A stretch of DNA of 51,304 nt from Anaerovibrio sp. (GCF_024697385.1 NZ_JAILFV010000037.1:1-51304), one strand, 5' to 3'. Shown: positions 7,935-17,266, counted from the first letter of the stretch. A program made the numbers and translations. Notes: generated by a model not told the origin, from the letters alone.

Positions 7935-9338
7935 TTAATCAAAACATACCTTGTGAGGATTCAAAATGTTGTTTGGATCGAAGGCCTTCTTGATACCCTG
8001 CATCAAAATCATGGATTCCTTAGGGAGACTCTCCTTCAGATAAGGCTTTTTGGCAAAGCCGATACCATGCTCACCGGATACCTGGCCTTTAAGCTCACGA
8101 GCCTTGATATACATACGCTCCATTGCATTGCCAAGCATTTCAGCCCACTTCTTGTCGTCCATATCATCACGAAGGATGTAAACATGCAGGTTACCATCAC
8201 CGGCATGACCAAAGCTCTTAATGCGGATACCCATTTCCTTCCTCAGGTCATGGATGAATTCAACGAACTCATTTACGCAGCTTCTAGGTACAACTACATC
8301 AACCTCATCCATCATAGTGGTGGAACCCTTGATAGCCTCAAGGAATGCACCTCTGGCCTTCCAGATGGATTCAGCACGCTCGTCAGTATCTGCAATAAGG
8401 AGATCCAATGCCCCCTGCTCCAGACAGATCTGAGCTACACTGTCATAGTACTGACTGATTTCATCAACAGTTGCACCATCAAACTTGAGAAGGAGATATG
8501 CATCTGCCTGATTATCCGGGAATTTCTTGCCCAGATACTCCTCAGAGTCCATAATAACCTCGCGCTCCATAAACTCAACTGCAGTAGGAATAACCTTGGA
8601 GCTTACAATAAGTGGAACAGTACCGATTGCCTGTGCCAAGGTAGGGAATGGAATCAAAAGTGATACATTCTTCTGAGGCAAAGGCAACAATCTGAGAATT
8701 GCCTTGGTAACCAGGCACAAAGTACCCTCGGAGCCAACAATCAAATCTTTCAAATCATAGCCGGAGCTGTTCTTAACAACCTTGCCACCCAATTCCATAA
8801 TGGTTCCGTCGGCCAATACGACTTCAAGTCCACGTACATAGTCTCTGGTAACACCATATTTAACAGCTCTCATACCACCGGCATTAGTGCTGATATTACC
8901 ACCGATAGTGGCGGTCTTCTCACCTGGATCAGGTGGATAGAAGAGACCCTTCTCTTCAACATACTGTGCAATTTCCATCAGCAGTACACCTGGCTCTACG
9001 GTGAGAGTCAGATTTTTCTCATCCAGCTCAAGGAAATGGTTCATGAGAGTTGTATCAATCATGATACCCTTTTCAACAGCAACAGAAGAACCTACCAGAC
9101 CGGTACCTGCTCCTCTAGGAGTCACTGCAATATGCTTATCATTGGCATATTTCATTACCTTGGAAGCCTCCTCGGCAGAGGTAATACGAACTACCATCTC
9201 CGGATAGGAAGACTCAGAACTCAACTCATCATGACTATATTCTTCATTGATTTCATCAGCCCACAGAATGCGCTCACGAGGCACAAACTGGCTAATCGCC
9301 TCTAAATCGGAAGCATCTAAAACCTTGTATTCGCTCAT
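7935..9338 (-). CDS. lctD: FAD-linked lactate dehydrogenase (GlcD/LctD family), Etf partner
   Basis: A 467-residue FAD oxidoreductase of the GlcD/D-lactate dehydrogenase family. The FAD-binding PCMH domain shows [13 protein letters not shown] (about 93-105) and the [19 protein letters not shown] loop; the C-terminal cap has [12 protein letters not shown] and the late [13 protein letters not shown] motif. It oxidises lactate to pyruvate. Its ATG overlaps the etfA stop (ATGA), so it belongs to an etfB-etfA-lctD unit as in the electron-bifurcating lactate dehydrogenase of Acetobacterium (LctBCD), where FAD electrons go to NAD+ at the cost of reduced ferredoxin. That mechanism is inferred from gene order. 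The stereoisomer used cannot be read from sequence; glycolate oxidase is a less likely alternative. Confidence 0.88.
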   Translation of the reverse strand: MSEYKVLDASDLEAISQFVPRERILWADEINEEYSHDELSSESSYPEMVVRITSAEEASKVMKYANDKHIAVTPRGAGTGLVGSSVAVEKGIMIDTTLMNHFLELDEKNLTLTVEPGVLLMEIAQYVEEKGLFYPPDPGEKTATIGGNISTNAGGMRAVKYGVTRDYVRGLEVVLADGTIMELGGKVVKNSSGYDLKDLIVGSEGTLCLVTKAILRLLPLPQKNVSLLIPFPTLAQAIGTVPLIVSSKVIPTAVEFMEREVIMDSEEYLGKKFPDNQADAYLLLKFDGATVDEISQYYDSVAQICLEQGALDLLIADTDERAESIWKARGAFLEAIKGSTTMMDEVDVVVPRSCVNEFVEFIHDLRKEMGIRIKSFGHAGDGNLHVYILRDDMDDKKWAEMLGNAMERMYIKARELKGQVSGEHGIGFAKKPYLKESLPKESMILMQGIKKAFDPNNILNPHKVCFD

Positions 9339-10531
9339 GCCGTAACACCCTTTCCCTGTTTAACCTGTTCAATTAGCTTTGGAATCACATCGTAAATATC
9401 ACCAATAACAGCATAATTTGCTACTTTAAAGATGCTGGCATTAGGATCGGTATTGATAGCAAAGATATTATCGGAATTATTCATACCTGCCACAAACTGA
9501 ATTGCACCGGATACACCACAGGTGATAATAAGTCTTGGACGAACGGTACGACCGGAAAGGCCAATCTGATGCTTGGCATCAAGCCAGCCAGCTTCGGCCA
9601 ATGGTCTGGTGCATGCAATGTCACCGCCAAGGGCATCAGCCAACTCCTTGACCAAATCCAAATCTTCCTTTTTCTTCAGGCCACGGCCTGCAACAACGAG
9701 GATATCAGCATTTTCAATGCTCTTCTCCTTCTGTTTCTGGGTAATACCAAGAACCTCAGTACGGGTCTTGAGCTTGTCAGATGCCACCTTAAGAGTAACG
9801 ATTTCACCTTTGGCATCTGCAGTGCGCTCAGGAGCATCCATGATCTTGTAACGCACGGTAGCCAGCTGAGGTCTGGAATTTGGTGTCAGGATTTCGGCCA
9901 TGATGTTACCACCAAATGCAGGACGAATCTGAACCAAATCAGTATTCTCGTGAATATCAAGAATAGTGCAGTCTGCAGTAAGACCGGTATTGAATCTTGA
10001 TGCAACTCTTGGTGCCAGCTGACGGCCTACAGGAGTAGCACCTACCAGAATGGCAGTAGGCTTGATTTCGTTTACGAAGGTCTCAAAAGCTGCAGTATAG
10101 GATTCCATCTGGAATTCCTTCAGCTCCGGGGCATCAATGACAAATACCTTGTCAACGCCATAATGAAGCAATTCTTCAGCCTTTTTGCCAATACCGCTGC
10201 CGATAAACAAGGCATAAACAGGATGATTGATCTTCTTGGCCAACTCACCGGCTTTACCAAGAAGCTCCAGGGTTACCGGATGTATTTCACCATTTACATG
10301 GTCAACATATACAGTGATACCCTTCCACAAAGACTTGTCTACGGACTTTACTTCTTCCTCGATATATTCCATTACGCCAGGCTGACCCTTTTTCACACAC
10401 AGCTTACAGAGCTTACAGCCTGCATTAACTTCCAACTTGCCATCATTTTCTTCCAAAGCGTTAAAAGGGCAAATGGAAATCATTTCCTTGATATCAGTAA
10501 TTTTTTCCTGATGTACTACCAGTTTTCCCAT
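9335..10531 (-). CDS. etfA: Electron transfer flavoprotein alpha subunit with N-terminal ferredoxin-like domain
   Basis: A 398-residue EtfA. The first 60 residues hold a [4Fe-4S]-type domain (C21-P, then C39-x-x-C42-x-x-C45), followed by the Etf alpha/beta fold and the FAD-binding C-terminal domain with [21 protein letters not shown] and the [16 protein letters not shown] segment near the end. The iron-sulfur extension is characteristic of Etf partners of bifurcating dehydrogenases such as LctC and CarE, not of plain housekeeping Etf. It is placed between etfB (12-nt gap) and lctD (4-bp overlap). A good GGGGGATTAAAA ribosome site precedes the ATG. The complex is expected to be cytosolic. Confidence 0.92.
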   Translation of the reverse strand: MGKLVVHQEKITDIKEMISICPFNALEENDGKLEVNAGCKLCKLCVKKGQPGVMEYIEEEVKSVDKSLWKGITVYVDHVNGEIHPVTLELLGKAGELAKKINHPVYALFIGSGIGKKAEELLHYGVDKVFVIDAPELKEFQMESYTAAFETFVNEIKPTAILVGATPVGRQLAPRVASRFNTGLTADCTILDIHENTDLVQIRPAFGGNIMAEILTPNSRPQLATVRYKIMDAPERTADAKGEIVTLKVASDKLKTRTEVLGITQKQKEKSIENADILVVAGRGLKKKEDLDLVKELADALGGDIACTRPLAEAGWLDAKHQIGLSGRTVRPRLIITCGVSGAIQFVAGMNNSDNIFAINTDPNASIFKVANYAVIGDIYDVIPKLIEQVKQGKGVTA

Positions 10532-10543
10532 TTTTAATCCCCC

Positions 10544-11335
10544 TTATCCTAACAATTTTCTGCTCTTAATAGCACCGTAAATTTTCTCTGCCAAAACATC
10601 AGCAGGATCATCCCAGGTAACCTGAACCTTGTCGGATGTAGGTGGGAATATACGCTGAACCTGAGTAGCGGAACCATTCAGTCCATAGTTATTCTTATTC
10701 TGGTCTTCCATATCCTTTAAGGTATACATCACAATCTCACGACTCTCAGTATCCTTCTTCTTCAAATATGATGGAAGGCGTGGCTGAACAATATCCTTCT
10801 GAACAGTAATCAGGCATGGAAAGGAAACCTTCAAATGCTCAATATCTTGTGCCATTTCCATATCTACAAGTATATTGTCACCCTCAACACCTTTGATTTC
10901 TTTTACATTACATACACAAGGGATATCCAGCTGTTCGGACACCTCAGGACCAACCTGAGCTGTATCTCCGTCTGTAGTCTGGAGCCCACAAAGAATAATA
11001 TCAAATTTACCGAATTTTTTTATACCCTGTGCAAGGGTATGTGCAGTAGCCAATACATCAGCTCCGCCGAAGGCACGGTCGGATACGATTGCACCTGCGT
11101 CTGCACCCATTGAATACGCTTCCTTAATGATTGCCTGTGCTGGTGGTGGTCCCATGGTAATTACACTCACTCGGCCACCATATTTCTCCTTCAGCCTAAG
11201 TCCACATTCAAGCGCATACAAATCATACGGATTCATCTTGCTGTCTGCACCATTACGCTTTAATACTCCGGTAACAGGATCAACCTCTACTTTGTTAGAG
11301 CCTGGAACCTGTTTAATACACACCAGAATTTCCAT
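10544..11335 (-). CDS. etfB: Electron transfer flavoprotein beta subunit
   Basis: A 263-residue EtfB: begins MEILVCIKQVPGSNKVEVD, then the conserved NPYDLYALECGLRLKEKYGG and a DGDTAQVGPEVSEQL nucleotide-binding region, ending with AEKIYGAIKSRKLL. In bifurcating Etf this subunit binds the NAD+ and the bifurcating FAD. The ATG follows GAGGAGGACTATTC. A 328-nt gap separates it from the upstream lut genes, so it may have its own promoter or be a processed part of one long lactate transcript. Confidence 0.93.
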   Translation of the reverse strand: MEILVCIKQVPGSNKVEVDPVTGVLKRNGADSKMNPYDLYALECGLRLKEKYGGRVSVITMGPPPAQAIIKEAYSMGADAGAIVSDRAFGGADVLATAHTLAQGIKKFGKFDIILCGLQTTDGDTAQVGPEVSEQLDIPCVCNVKEIKGVEGDNILVDMEMAQDIEHLKVSFPCLITVQKDIVQPRLPSYLKKKDTESREIVMYTLKDMEDQNKNNYGLNGSATQVQRIFPPTSDKVQVTWDDPADVLAEKIYGAIKSRKLLG

Positions 11336-11377
11336 GAATAGTCCTCCTCAATTACACCTCATACTTTCATTACATCA

Positions 11378-11405
11378 CCTGTGGCAGGAATCCCCCCGCC
11401 ACAGG
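11378..11405 (-). promoter_or_regulatory. Hairpin in the etfB leader
   Basis: A perfect 8-bp stem CCTGTGGC/GCCACAGG (11378-11385 with 11398-11405) sits 43 nt before the etfB ATG. No U-tract follows, so it is not a terminator. It could protect a processed 5' end. The adjacent 11336-11377 holds only the ribosome site. Confidence 0.4.
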
Positions 11406-11429
11406 CAACAAACCCTTATATTGTATAAT

Positions 11430-11493
11430 ATTACGCCATTGTTTAAATTTTTCCTCTTTTTAAGAAAAATCTTTCAATTAGCGTTTCAATGAG
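11430..11493. repeat. Diverged copy of the fic-flanking repeat
   Basis: The segment ATTACGCCATTGTTTAAATT, then an A/T-rich stem (TTTTTCCTC..AAGAAAAAT) and CAATTAGCGTTTCAATGAGA matches the first 75 nt of the repeats at 2111 and 3562 and keeps the ACGC..GCGT fold-back pairing. The remainder (to about 11620) has diverged. The minus strand here carries a 58-codon open frame (11443-11619) without a ribosome site, so I do not call it a gene. The rest of the gap to 11663 shows nothing else I can support. Confidence 0.6.
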
Positions 11494-11663
11494 ATCCGAG
11501 AAAACCCGCCCCATATCATGGTGAAAATTTCCCTGATACAGGTGAGAAACAACACCTCCGACCTCATCATAACGCCGATATACTGATTGAACCGTGTCAT
11601 AACCAATAATCAACGCCATTAACTAATTAAGAAACAAGCATCGACGGCACCTCTCCGTCTGTA

Positions 11664-13826
11664 TTACAGCCTTTCAGCCAGCACATCAGCGATATGCTTA
11701 ACCTTGATACCGGTATCCTGCTTATCAAGACCTCCACCTATCTGCATCATACAGGATGGACAGGCAACTACACAGGTAGTAGCACCGGTGGCCTTTATAT
11801 TTTCAACCTTTTCCTCCAGAAGTGGGATTGAAACCTCTGCATACTTCATACCGAAGGAACCGGCCATACCACAGCACTTGTCACAGTTCTTCATCTCTAC
11901 AAGCTGAACTCCAGGAGTTGCATCCAGCAGTGCCCTTGGTTCTTCAAATACGCCCAAGCCACGCTTCATATGGCAGGAATCATGATAAGTAACCTTCTCC
12001 CCACCACTTGCAGGAATCAGCTTGCCCATTGCTTTATATTCCTCAGCAACAAAGCTGGAGAACTCACGAACCTTTGCACAAAATGCCTTGGCTCTAGGTC
12101 CCCATACAGGATCATCCTTAAAGAGACTCTGATAGGTTTCAGCCAAAGTTTCAGCACAGGTTGGACATGCTGAAAGAATAACATCCGGATTAACGGACTC
12201 CAATGCCTCAATATTGCGCATAGCAGCCTTTTTACCGGTTTCACGGTCACCCACACCGATGATAGGCTTACCGCAGCAGCTCTGTCCCATTGGATAAACG
12301 ACTTCCATACCCAAATTCTGCAGAACCTTGACAACATTTTCACCAGTGTCTGCAAAGACAAAGTCTGTATTACATCCGCTGAAGAAGGCAATCTTCTTCT
12401 TTGGATTGGAAGGATTCTGCTTTTCCAGTCTGGCCATGCGGTCTCTCAATGGATTATCGGCAATTGTTGGCAAGCTTCTGCCCTTGGTCATTCCGGCAAA
12501 GAACAATGGCAGGTGACGGATGTATTTACCTGACTTGAATGGTGCCTGACCAACGGAACCAGCCTTTAACAACAGCTTGTGGAACAATCCTCTGTCGTTA
12601 AGTACCTTATCAAAGAAGGACTTATCCATGGTAGGTGTACCATGCTCCTTCACATAACGATTTCTGAGCTCATCAATAAGATCAGGAATCGGTATCTTAC
12701 CAGGACAAACCGTAGTACAGGTACGACAGCCAATACACAAATCACTAAACTGACTGAAGTTGTCGATACCATTCAACAAACCTGTAAGAATAGCACCTAT
12801 ACCACCTGAGTAAATGTGTCCATATACATGTCCACCAACCAGAGTCCATATTGGGCACACATTAAGGCAGGATGCACAGCGTACACACTGGTAAACCTGC
12901 TTCATGACAGGATCATGGGCAGCCTCCAGACGACCATTGTCCAACAGGATAACATACTGTTTTCTGTCTTCCTCTACCCACTTACCATCCTTTTTAGTCA
13001 TGACAGGAGTAGGTCCATCAATCATGGTCATATAACTGGTCATCTTCTGGCAGGTACCATTTCTTGGCAACAGGCGAAGAATCTTTGCTGCGTCCTCAGT
13101 CTTCGGAATCAGCTTTTCATAACCAATGAGAACCACATGGATCCTAGGCAGTGTAGTTACCAGACGGGCATTACCCTCATTGGTAACAAGTCCTATGGCG
13201 CCATTTTCAGCGATGCCAAAATTAGCTCCTGTAATACCCATATCTGCCTGCAGGAATTCCTGACGCAGGGTCTGACGGGCTTTTTGAATCATATAAGGAA
13301 TATCTTCTCCTGGAACCTCTTCCTGTAGCTCCTTCTCGAACATTTCCGCACATTGATATCTATTAAGGTGTATTGCCGGCATTACCATATGGGATGGTTT
13401 GTGTCCGGCTATGGCAATCATCCACTCACCCAAATCGGTTTCCTTTACGCGAATATCATGTTCGGTAAAGCATTCGTTCAGGTGAATTTCCTCAGATGCC
13501 ATTGATTTTGATTTAACGACTCTCTTAACGCCATTTTCCTTACATATTTTAATAAGGAACTTTTTGACCTCGTCGCCATCCTTGGCCCTGAAAACTTCAC
13601 CGCCGCGAGCTTTGACATTTTCTTCAAACTTGTCAGCCAGCTCTTCAATATGATCCACTGCATCCAGCTTCATAAGGCGTAAGTTTTCACGAAGCTCTTC
13701 AATGTCCTGTCCAGCATAGGATTTCAGGCGGGAACCTGGATACTGATCTGCAAAGCGGGATAAAGCATCCTGCATGATGTCATCGTTCAGCTTTGCCTTT
13801 ATTTCTTTTTTCAGATCACGAGCCAT
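11664..13826 (-). CDS. lutB: LutB-LutA fusion: LUD plus iron-sulfur lactate oxidation protein
   Basis: A 720-residue protein joining two subunits that are separate in Bacillus LutABC. Residues 1 to about 300 form a LUD/LutB domain (NFGIAENGAIGLVTNEGNAR). Next come two [4Fe-4S] motifs, CVRCASCLNVCP and CIGCRTCTTVCPG (about 315-380). The C-terminal 300 residues carry the paired CCG domains typical of LutA/GlpC-type subunits: CNTDF with SCCGKP, and CHMKRGLG with CDKCCGMAGSFG. The complex oxidises L-lactate to pyruvate with electrons leaving through iron-sulfur centres. The gene overlaps the lutC stop by one base (TAATG). It is the second lactate-oxidising system in this locus. Confidence 0.9.
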   Translation of the reverse strand: MARDLKKEIKAKLNDDIMQDALSRFADQYPGSRLKSYAGQDIEELRENLRLMKLDAVDHIEELADKFEENVKARGGEVFRAKDGDEVKKFLIKICKENGVKRVVKSKSMASEEIHLNECFTEHDIRVKETDLGEWMIAIAGHKPSHMVMPAIHLNRYQCAEMFEKELQEEVPGEDIPYMIQKARQTLRQEFLQADMGITGANFGIAENGAIGLVTNEGNARLVTTLPRIHVVLIGYEKLIPKTEDAAKILRLLPRNGTCQKMTSYMTMIDGPTPVMTKKDGKWVEEDRKQYVILLDNGRLEAAHDPVMKQVYQCVRCASCLNVCPIWTLVGGHVYGHIYSGGIGAILTGLLNGIDNFSQFSDLCIGCRTCTTVCPGKIPIPDLIDELRNRYVKEHGTPTMDKSFFDKVLNDRGLFHKLLLKAGSVGQAPFKSGKYIRHLPLFFAGMTKGRSLPTIADNPLRDRMARLEKQNPSNPKKKIAFFSGCNTDFVFADTGENVVKVLQNLGMEVVYPMGQSCCGKPIIGVGDRETGKKAAMRNIEALESVNPDVILSACPTCAETLAETYQSLFKDDPVWGPRAKAFCAKVREFSSFVAEEYKAMGKLIPASGGEKVTYHDSCHMKRGLGVFEEPRALLDATPGVQLVEMKNCDKCCGMAGSFGMKYAEVSIPLLEEKVENIKATGATTCVVACPSCMMQIGGGLDKQDTGIKVKHIADVLAERL

Positions 13827-14440
13827 TACTCAGTCCCCCCTTCATTCTCTACAGCAATAATTATCAGTTTGTTCGGGCCATGAACACCCAGACTCAGAAC
13901 TCGCTCAATATCTGCTGTACGGCTAGGACCGGTAACGAAACCGCAATATCCTTTTTTGAATACTTTACCAATTATCTGGCAGGCTGTTGTAACATTTTCT
14001 ACCATATAATTAGCATTGACAAAAACGATATTTACAAAAGGAAGCATGCTGGTAACCCTTGCCTCATAGGAATAATTATCAACACACAGGCTTCCCGTTT
14101 CTCCTACACCAAATTCTGCTGTTGAAATTCCCACATCCGCACTTGCTGCATGCTCTGCAATATCAAATTTGTCGGTGTAAACACTCGTCTGGGCAGTAGA
14201 CAACCGGGAGTAAATTCCGGCCAGGACAGGATTTTCCTCTCCTCCTACCGCGATGATTTCTTTTGGAGAAAATTCCTTTAAAACTTTCTTCAACGCTTCT
14301 TCAGCGGCAGCATAATCCTTTACCTTGTAGATTTCAGCAGCTGCTGCTTTGGCGTTATCTGCGAAATCCTGCCAATATTTAGCATTTACCAACCCATCAA
14401 TAAATGCCTCCTTAGGCCAATTCACACACACCTTTTTCAT
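13826..14440 (-). CDS. lutC: LUD-domain lactate utilization protein C
   Basis: A 204-residue LUD protein: GISTAEFGVGETGSLCVDN, the following R-x-x-S-x-L-P segment, and the C-terminal GPSRTADIERVLSLGVHGP signature of LutC/YkgG proteins. It is the first gene of the minus-strand lactate operon, with a consensus sigma-70 promoter about 65 nt upstream and a GAAGGGAGAG ribosome site. LutC is a required part of the LutABC lactate oxidation system; its exact catalytic role is not defined. Confidence 0.9.
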   Translation of the reverse strand: MKKVCVNWPKEAFIDGLVNAKYWQDFADNAKAAAAEIYKVKDYAAAEEALKKVLKEFSPKEIIAVGGEENPVLAGIYSRLSTAQTSVYTDKFDIAEHAASADVGISTAEFGVGETGSLCVDNYSYEARVTSMLPFVNIVFVNANYMVENVTTACQIIGKVFKKGYCGFVTGPSRTADIERVLSLGVHGPNKLIIIAVENEGGTE

Positions 14441-14504
14441 TAAATACTCTCCCTTCAGAGAAATTCATCCAATAAAATCATCAAACCATTTCTACTTGTT
14501 TTTT

Positions 14505-14533
14505 ATTATAATATGACTGTAATTGTCTGTCAA
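14505..14533 (-). promoter_or_regulatory. Consensus promoter of the lut operon
   Basis: On the minus strand TTGACA (14528-14533), exactly 17 nt, then TATAAT (14505-14510): a perfect housekeeping sigma promoter. A 14-bp sequence TCAAACCATTTCTA (14481-14494) directly downstream, at about +5 to +18, is repeated at 14740-14753 in the permease leader, so it may be an operator. Confidence 0.8.
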
Positions 14534-14621
14534 TATGATTAAATGCATGCGAAACAATTCTCTTTTTATATTAAATAATTTTAAAAAAAACAAAATAATT
14601 CAAGTTTTTTCCATTTTTTAC

Positions 14622-14650
14622 TTGATTATTATTGACTAATAAAATATAAT
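14622..14650 (+). promoter_or_regulatory. Promoter of the lactate permease gene
   Basis: TTGATT (14622-14627), a 17-nt spacer and TATAAT (14645-14650), reading toward the permease. Divergent from the lut promoter 90 bp away, so shared control is plausible. Confidence 0.7.
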
Positions 14651-14670
14651 TATGACCAAATCATACTACA

Positions 14671-14709
14671 ATATTTATTTTTAATAAATATGCGTAAGAA
14701 TCATCTTAC
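14671..14709 (+). promoter_or_regulatory. Two inverted repeats in the permease leader (candidate operators)
   Basis: ATATTTATT/AATAAATAT (14671-14691, 3-nt spacer) and GTAAGA/TCTTAC (14694-14709, 4-nt spacer) are perfect inverted repeats starting about 14 nt past the predicted transcript start. They could bind a lactate-responsive repressor or fold in RNA. No regulator gene is present in this window. Confidence 0.4.
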
Positions 14710-14813
14710 AAATTGAGGTTCATTCATAGTGTGTAACTGTCAAACCATTTCTATTACAGTTTCGTCTAATGCCATAATACATTAGATATTTATGAGTGAA
14801 ATGTGAGGAGATG

Positions 14814-16454
14814 ATGTTTGTGTTAGCTATCATTGCCGCAATACCAATTATTCTTACCATTATATTGACAGTAGGCGTCAACATGCCAGCCAAAAAGGTA
14901 CTGCCAATTGCATGGTTCTCAATTTGTATTATTGGTCTTTTTTACTGGCAGATGGATTTTCTCCATATAGCTGCCTATACCATTACCGGATTTCTGGGGT
15001 CAATTGATACGCTGTTAATTATCTTCGGTGCGATCTTACTTATGAACATGCTGAACGAAGCAGGCGCAATGCGCAGAATCGAAGCCATGTTCAATGGCAT
15101 CTCTGAAGATGCCCGCATCCAGATGATAATCGTTGGTTTTGCCCTATCAGCATTTATTGAAGGTGCTGCAGGCTTTGGTACCCCACCGGCAATTTGTGCA
15201 CCATTATTGATTGGACTTGGTTTCCCAGCCATGGCAGCTGCTACAGCCTGCCTGATACTGGATTCTCCACCGGTTTCCTTCGGTGCAGCCGGTACACCAA
15301 CTAATGTATGTGCAGAAATTCTGAAGGATACACTCCCTACTATCGGAGTAACTGACCTTGAAGCGTGGAAGCTGGATTTGTCCTGGGCTACTGCAGTTGG
15401 TCTTTCTGCCGGTACCTTCTTTGTAATAATGGTTGTTTTAGCAATTATCACCAGACAATACGGTGAGGAGAAATCCTTCCTGAAGTATTCTATGCCGGTA
15501 TTACCATTTGCATTATTCACTTCTATTGTCTTTGATATTTTCTATCTTATTGTTGCTAGATTCATCGGTTCTGAGCTGGTTTCCATCTGTGCAGCTGCTG
15601 TTACTATATTTGCTACTCTTGCTGCAGCAAAAACCGGCTTCCTGGTACCAAAAACCATCTGGCGTTTCCCTGGTACTGAACGAAAGGCTTCCGATTCCGA
15701 AGCAGATGATGGAAAGCCTACGATGTCACTGTTAAAGGCTTGGACTCCATATCTTCTGATTGCCCTCTGGCTGGTACTTACCAGAATACCTGAGGTTGGT
15801 CTCAAGGGTCCAATAACCAGTTTTGTATTCTCAATGAACAATATCATGGGTGTTGAAGGTGCTGGCTTTGCCATGAAGTATCTGAACAACCCTGGTCTGT
15901 TCCCGTTTGTACTGGTTGTATTGATTTCAATTCCTCTCTATGGTCTGAATATGTCCCAGGTAAAGGATATTGTAAAGAAATCCTACAATCAGCTCTATGG
16001 TGCTACCATAGCCCTTCTCTTTGGTTTCGCAATGGTTTACATTTATCGTTATTCCAATGCCAACCCACTGGGCTGGGATTCCATGCTGGTATCCATGGCA
16101 AAGGGCATGGCAGATCTGGCAGGTGCCAATTATGTATTTGCCGCACCATTCATTGGTACCATCGGCGCATTCATGTTTGGATCCAACACAGTATCCAATA
16201 TCATGTTTACCCCACTCCAATTTGAAACCGCTACAATCCTTAACATACCTCAGGTATTCATTGTAGCCCTTCAGAATCAGGGTGGTGCTGTCGGCAATAT
16301 CGTCTGCATCAATAATATTGTTGCTGTATGTGCGACTACGGGTATTATAGGTGCAGAAGGAAAGCTGATAAAAGCAGCCGTAGTTCCTTGGATTATATGG
16401 TTTATTGTACTGATGGCCGCAATGCTTGGCGCATTACACTTTGGTATAATTTAA
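14814..16454 (+). CDS. lctP: L-lactate permease (LctP family)
   Basis: A strongly hydrophobic protein of about 546 residues with a dozen or more membrane segments, clearly of the lactate permease family: the EGAAGFGTPPAICAPLL and SFGAAGTPTNV segments, and the C-terminal GSNTVSNIMFTPLQ and NQGGAVGNIVCINN motifs. It imports lactate and/or glycolate across the cytoplasmic membrane. The start is uncertain: GAGGAG (14805-14810) precedes ATGs at 14811 and 14814 at short distance and a GTG at 14820 at better spacing. It is transcribed divergently from the lactate oxidation genes and evidently feeds them. Confidence 0.93.
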   Translation: MFVLAIIAAIPIILTIILTVGVNMPAKKVLPIAWFSICIIGLFYWQMDFLHIAAYTITGFLGSIDTLLIIFGAILLMNMLNEAGAMRRIEAMFNGISEDARIQMIIVGFALSAFIEGAAGFGTPPAICAPLLIGLGFPAMAAATACLILDSPPVSFGAAGTPTNVCAEILKDTLPTIGVTDLEAWKLDLSWATAVGLSAGTFFVIMVVLAIITRQYGEEKSFLKYSMPVLPFALFTSIVFDIFYLIVARFIGSELVSICAAAVTIFATLAAAKTGFLVPKTIWRFPGTERKASDSEADDGKPTMSLLKAWTPYLLIALWLVLTRIPEVGLKGPITSFVFSMNNIMGVEGAGFAMKYLNNPGLFPFVLVVLISIPLYGLNMSQVKDIVKKSYNQLYGATIALLFGFAMVYIYRYSNANPLGWDSMLVSMAKGMADLAGANYVFAAPFIGTIGAFMFGSNTVSNIMFTPLQFETATILNIPQVFIVALQNQGGAVGNIVCINNIVAVCATTGIIGAEGKLIKAAVVPWIIWFIVLMAAMLGALHFGII

Positions 16455-16548
16455 CCAGTTAATATATTAAGCAATCTTTGTTAGTAAGTGGTTTACCACC
16501 CCGATAAATCATTTATTATATATTCCCTTTATCTAACTAATCCTAGTT

Positions 16549-16579
16549 AAAGAGCGCTGACAAATTGTCAGCGCTCTTT
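16549..16579 (+). terminator. Terminator of the lactate permease gene
   Basis: A perfect 13-14-bp stem AAAGAGCGCTGACA/TGTCAGCGCTCTTT with an AATT loop. The stem sequence is symmetric, so it can act in both directions. Confidence 0.85.
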
Positions 16580-16664
16580 ACATTGCAAGCATTTATACCA
16601 TAGTATTCCCTCCTCCATAGTATCAATATTTTATCTCCCTGGATAATAGTTTGACTGCAGACAG

Positions 16665-16712
16665 AAAAGGCCATCACCCCGTCTTCATTTGGTACGGGAT
16701 GATGGCCTTTTT
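16665..16712 (-). terminator. Bidirectional terminator between converging genes
   Basis: An 18-bp stem AAAAGGCCATCACCCCGT/ACGGGATGATGGCCTTTT with one mismatch, flanked by A and T tracts. It lies downstream of the zinc-ribbon membrane protein gene on the minus strand. The rest of 16455-16772 holds nothing else I recognise. Confidence 0.85.
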
Positions 16713-16772
16713 CTCGCCTGCTGCCGGGACAACCGCCTTAGCAGGTCATCATGACAGAAATTTATTCACTTT

Positions 16773-17174
16773 TCAGAGCTGTTCGCCATTATTTATCTTT
16801 TGGACATCAATATAGGTCCAAACCATACTGGCAATCCAACAAGGGAGTCCCACAAGACCACCGGTGAGCACTCCACCAACAATTGCTATAACAATCAAAA
16901 TAGCCGCGTGCTTTACATTGGTGTAGAGCATCCCCAAAGGGCCAAACAAAAAGCTCAACAGCATGGCTACCACCATATTTTTTCTGGCTGGTGGATCCAT
17001 CATAGGTGGCTGCTGATACATCTGATTATTTTGTACCGTAGGATTATATTGTGGTTGTGTTAATTGTGGCTCCTGTGCTGCCTTATCAACAGTAACTGTT
17101 GTGCTACCACAGAATGGACAAAACTGTGCATTGTCTTCTATGGACTTGCCACATTCAGGACAAAATTTTCCCAT
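16773..17174 (-). CDS. Zinc-ribbon membrane protein
   Basis: A 133-residue protein starting at the ATG at 17174 (GAGGAG 10 nt upstream), beginning MGKFCPECGKSIEDNAQFC. The two CxxC knuckles (CPEC and CPFC) form a zinc ribbon in the first 25 residues. A Q/P/N-rich linker follows, then two or three hydrophobic segments (about 65-125): MVVAMLLSFLFGPLGMLY, a glycine-rich VIAIVGGVLTGGLVG stretch and a final helix. This layout is common in small bacterial membrane proteins of unknown function related to TM2 or DUF4190-like proteins. No specific function can be given. Confidence 0.75.
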   Translation of the reverse strand: MGKFCPECGKSIEDNAQFCPFCGSTTVTVDKAAQEPQLTQPQYNPTVQNNQMYQQPPMMDPPARKNMVVAMLLSFLFGPLGMLYTNVKHAAILIVIAIVGGVLTGGLVGLPCWIASMVWTYIDVQKINNGEQL

Positions 17175-17266
17175 TTTAATCACGCTCCTCTGTACAGTTT
17201 TACTTCTATTGTTCAACCTTTGCTCCCCTTCAGGTAAAGCAAAATTTCCAAACGACTGAATCTTTT

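Noticed and set aside
11443-11619. 58-codon open frame on the minus strand across the diverged repeat (ends ETLIERFFLKRGKI)
   Set aside because: No ribosome site, no recognisable family, and it overlaps a structured repeat; recorded as a repeat property, not a gene.
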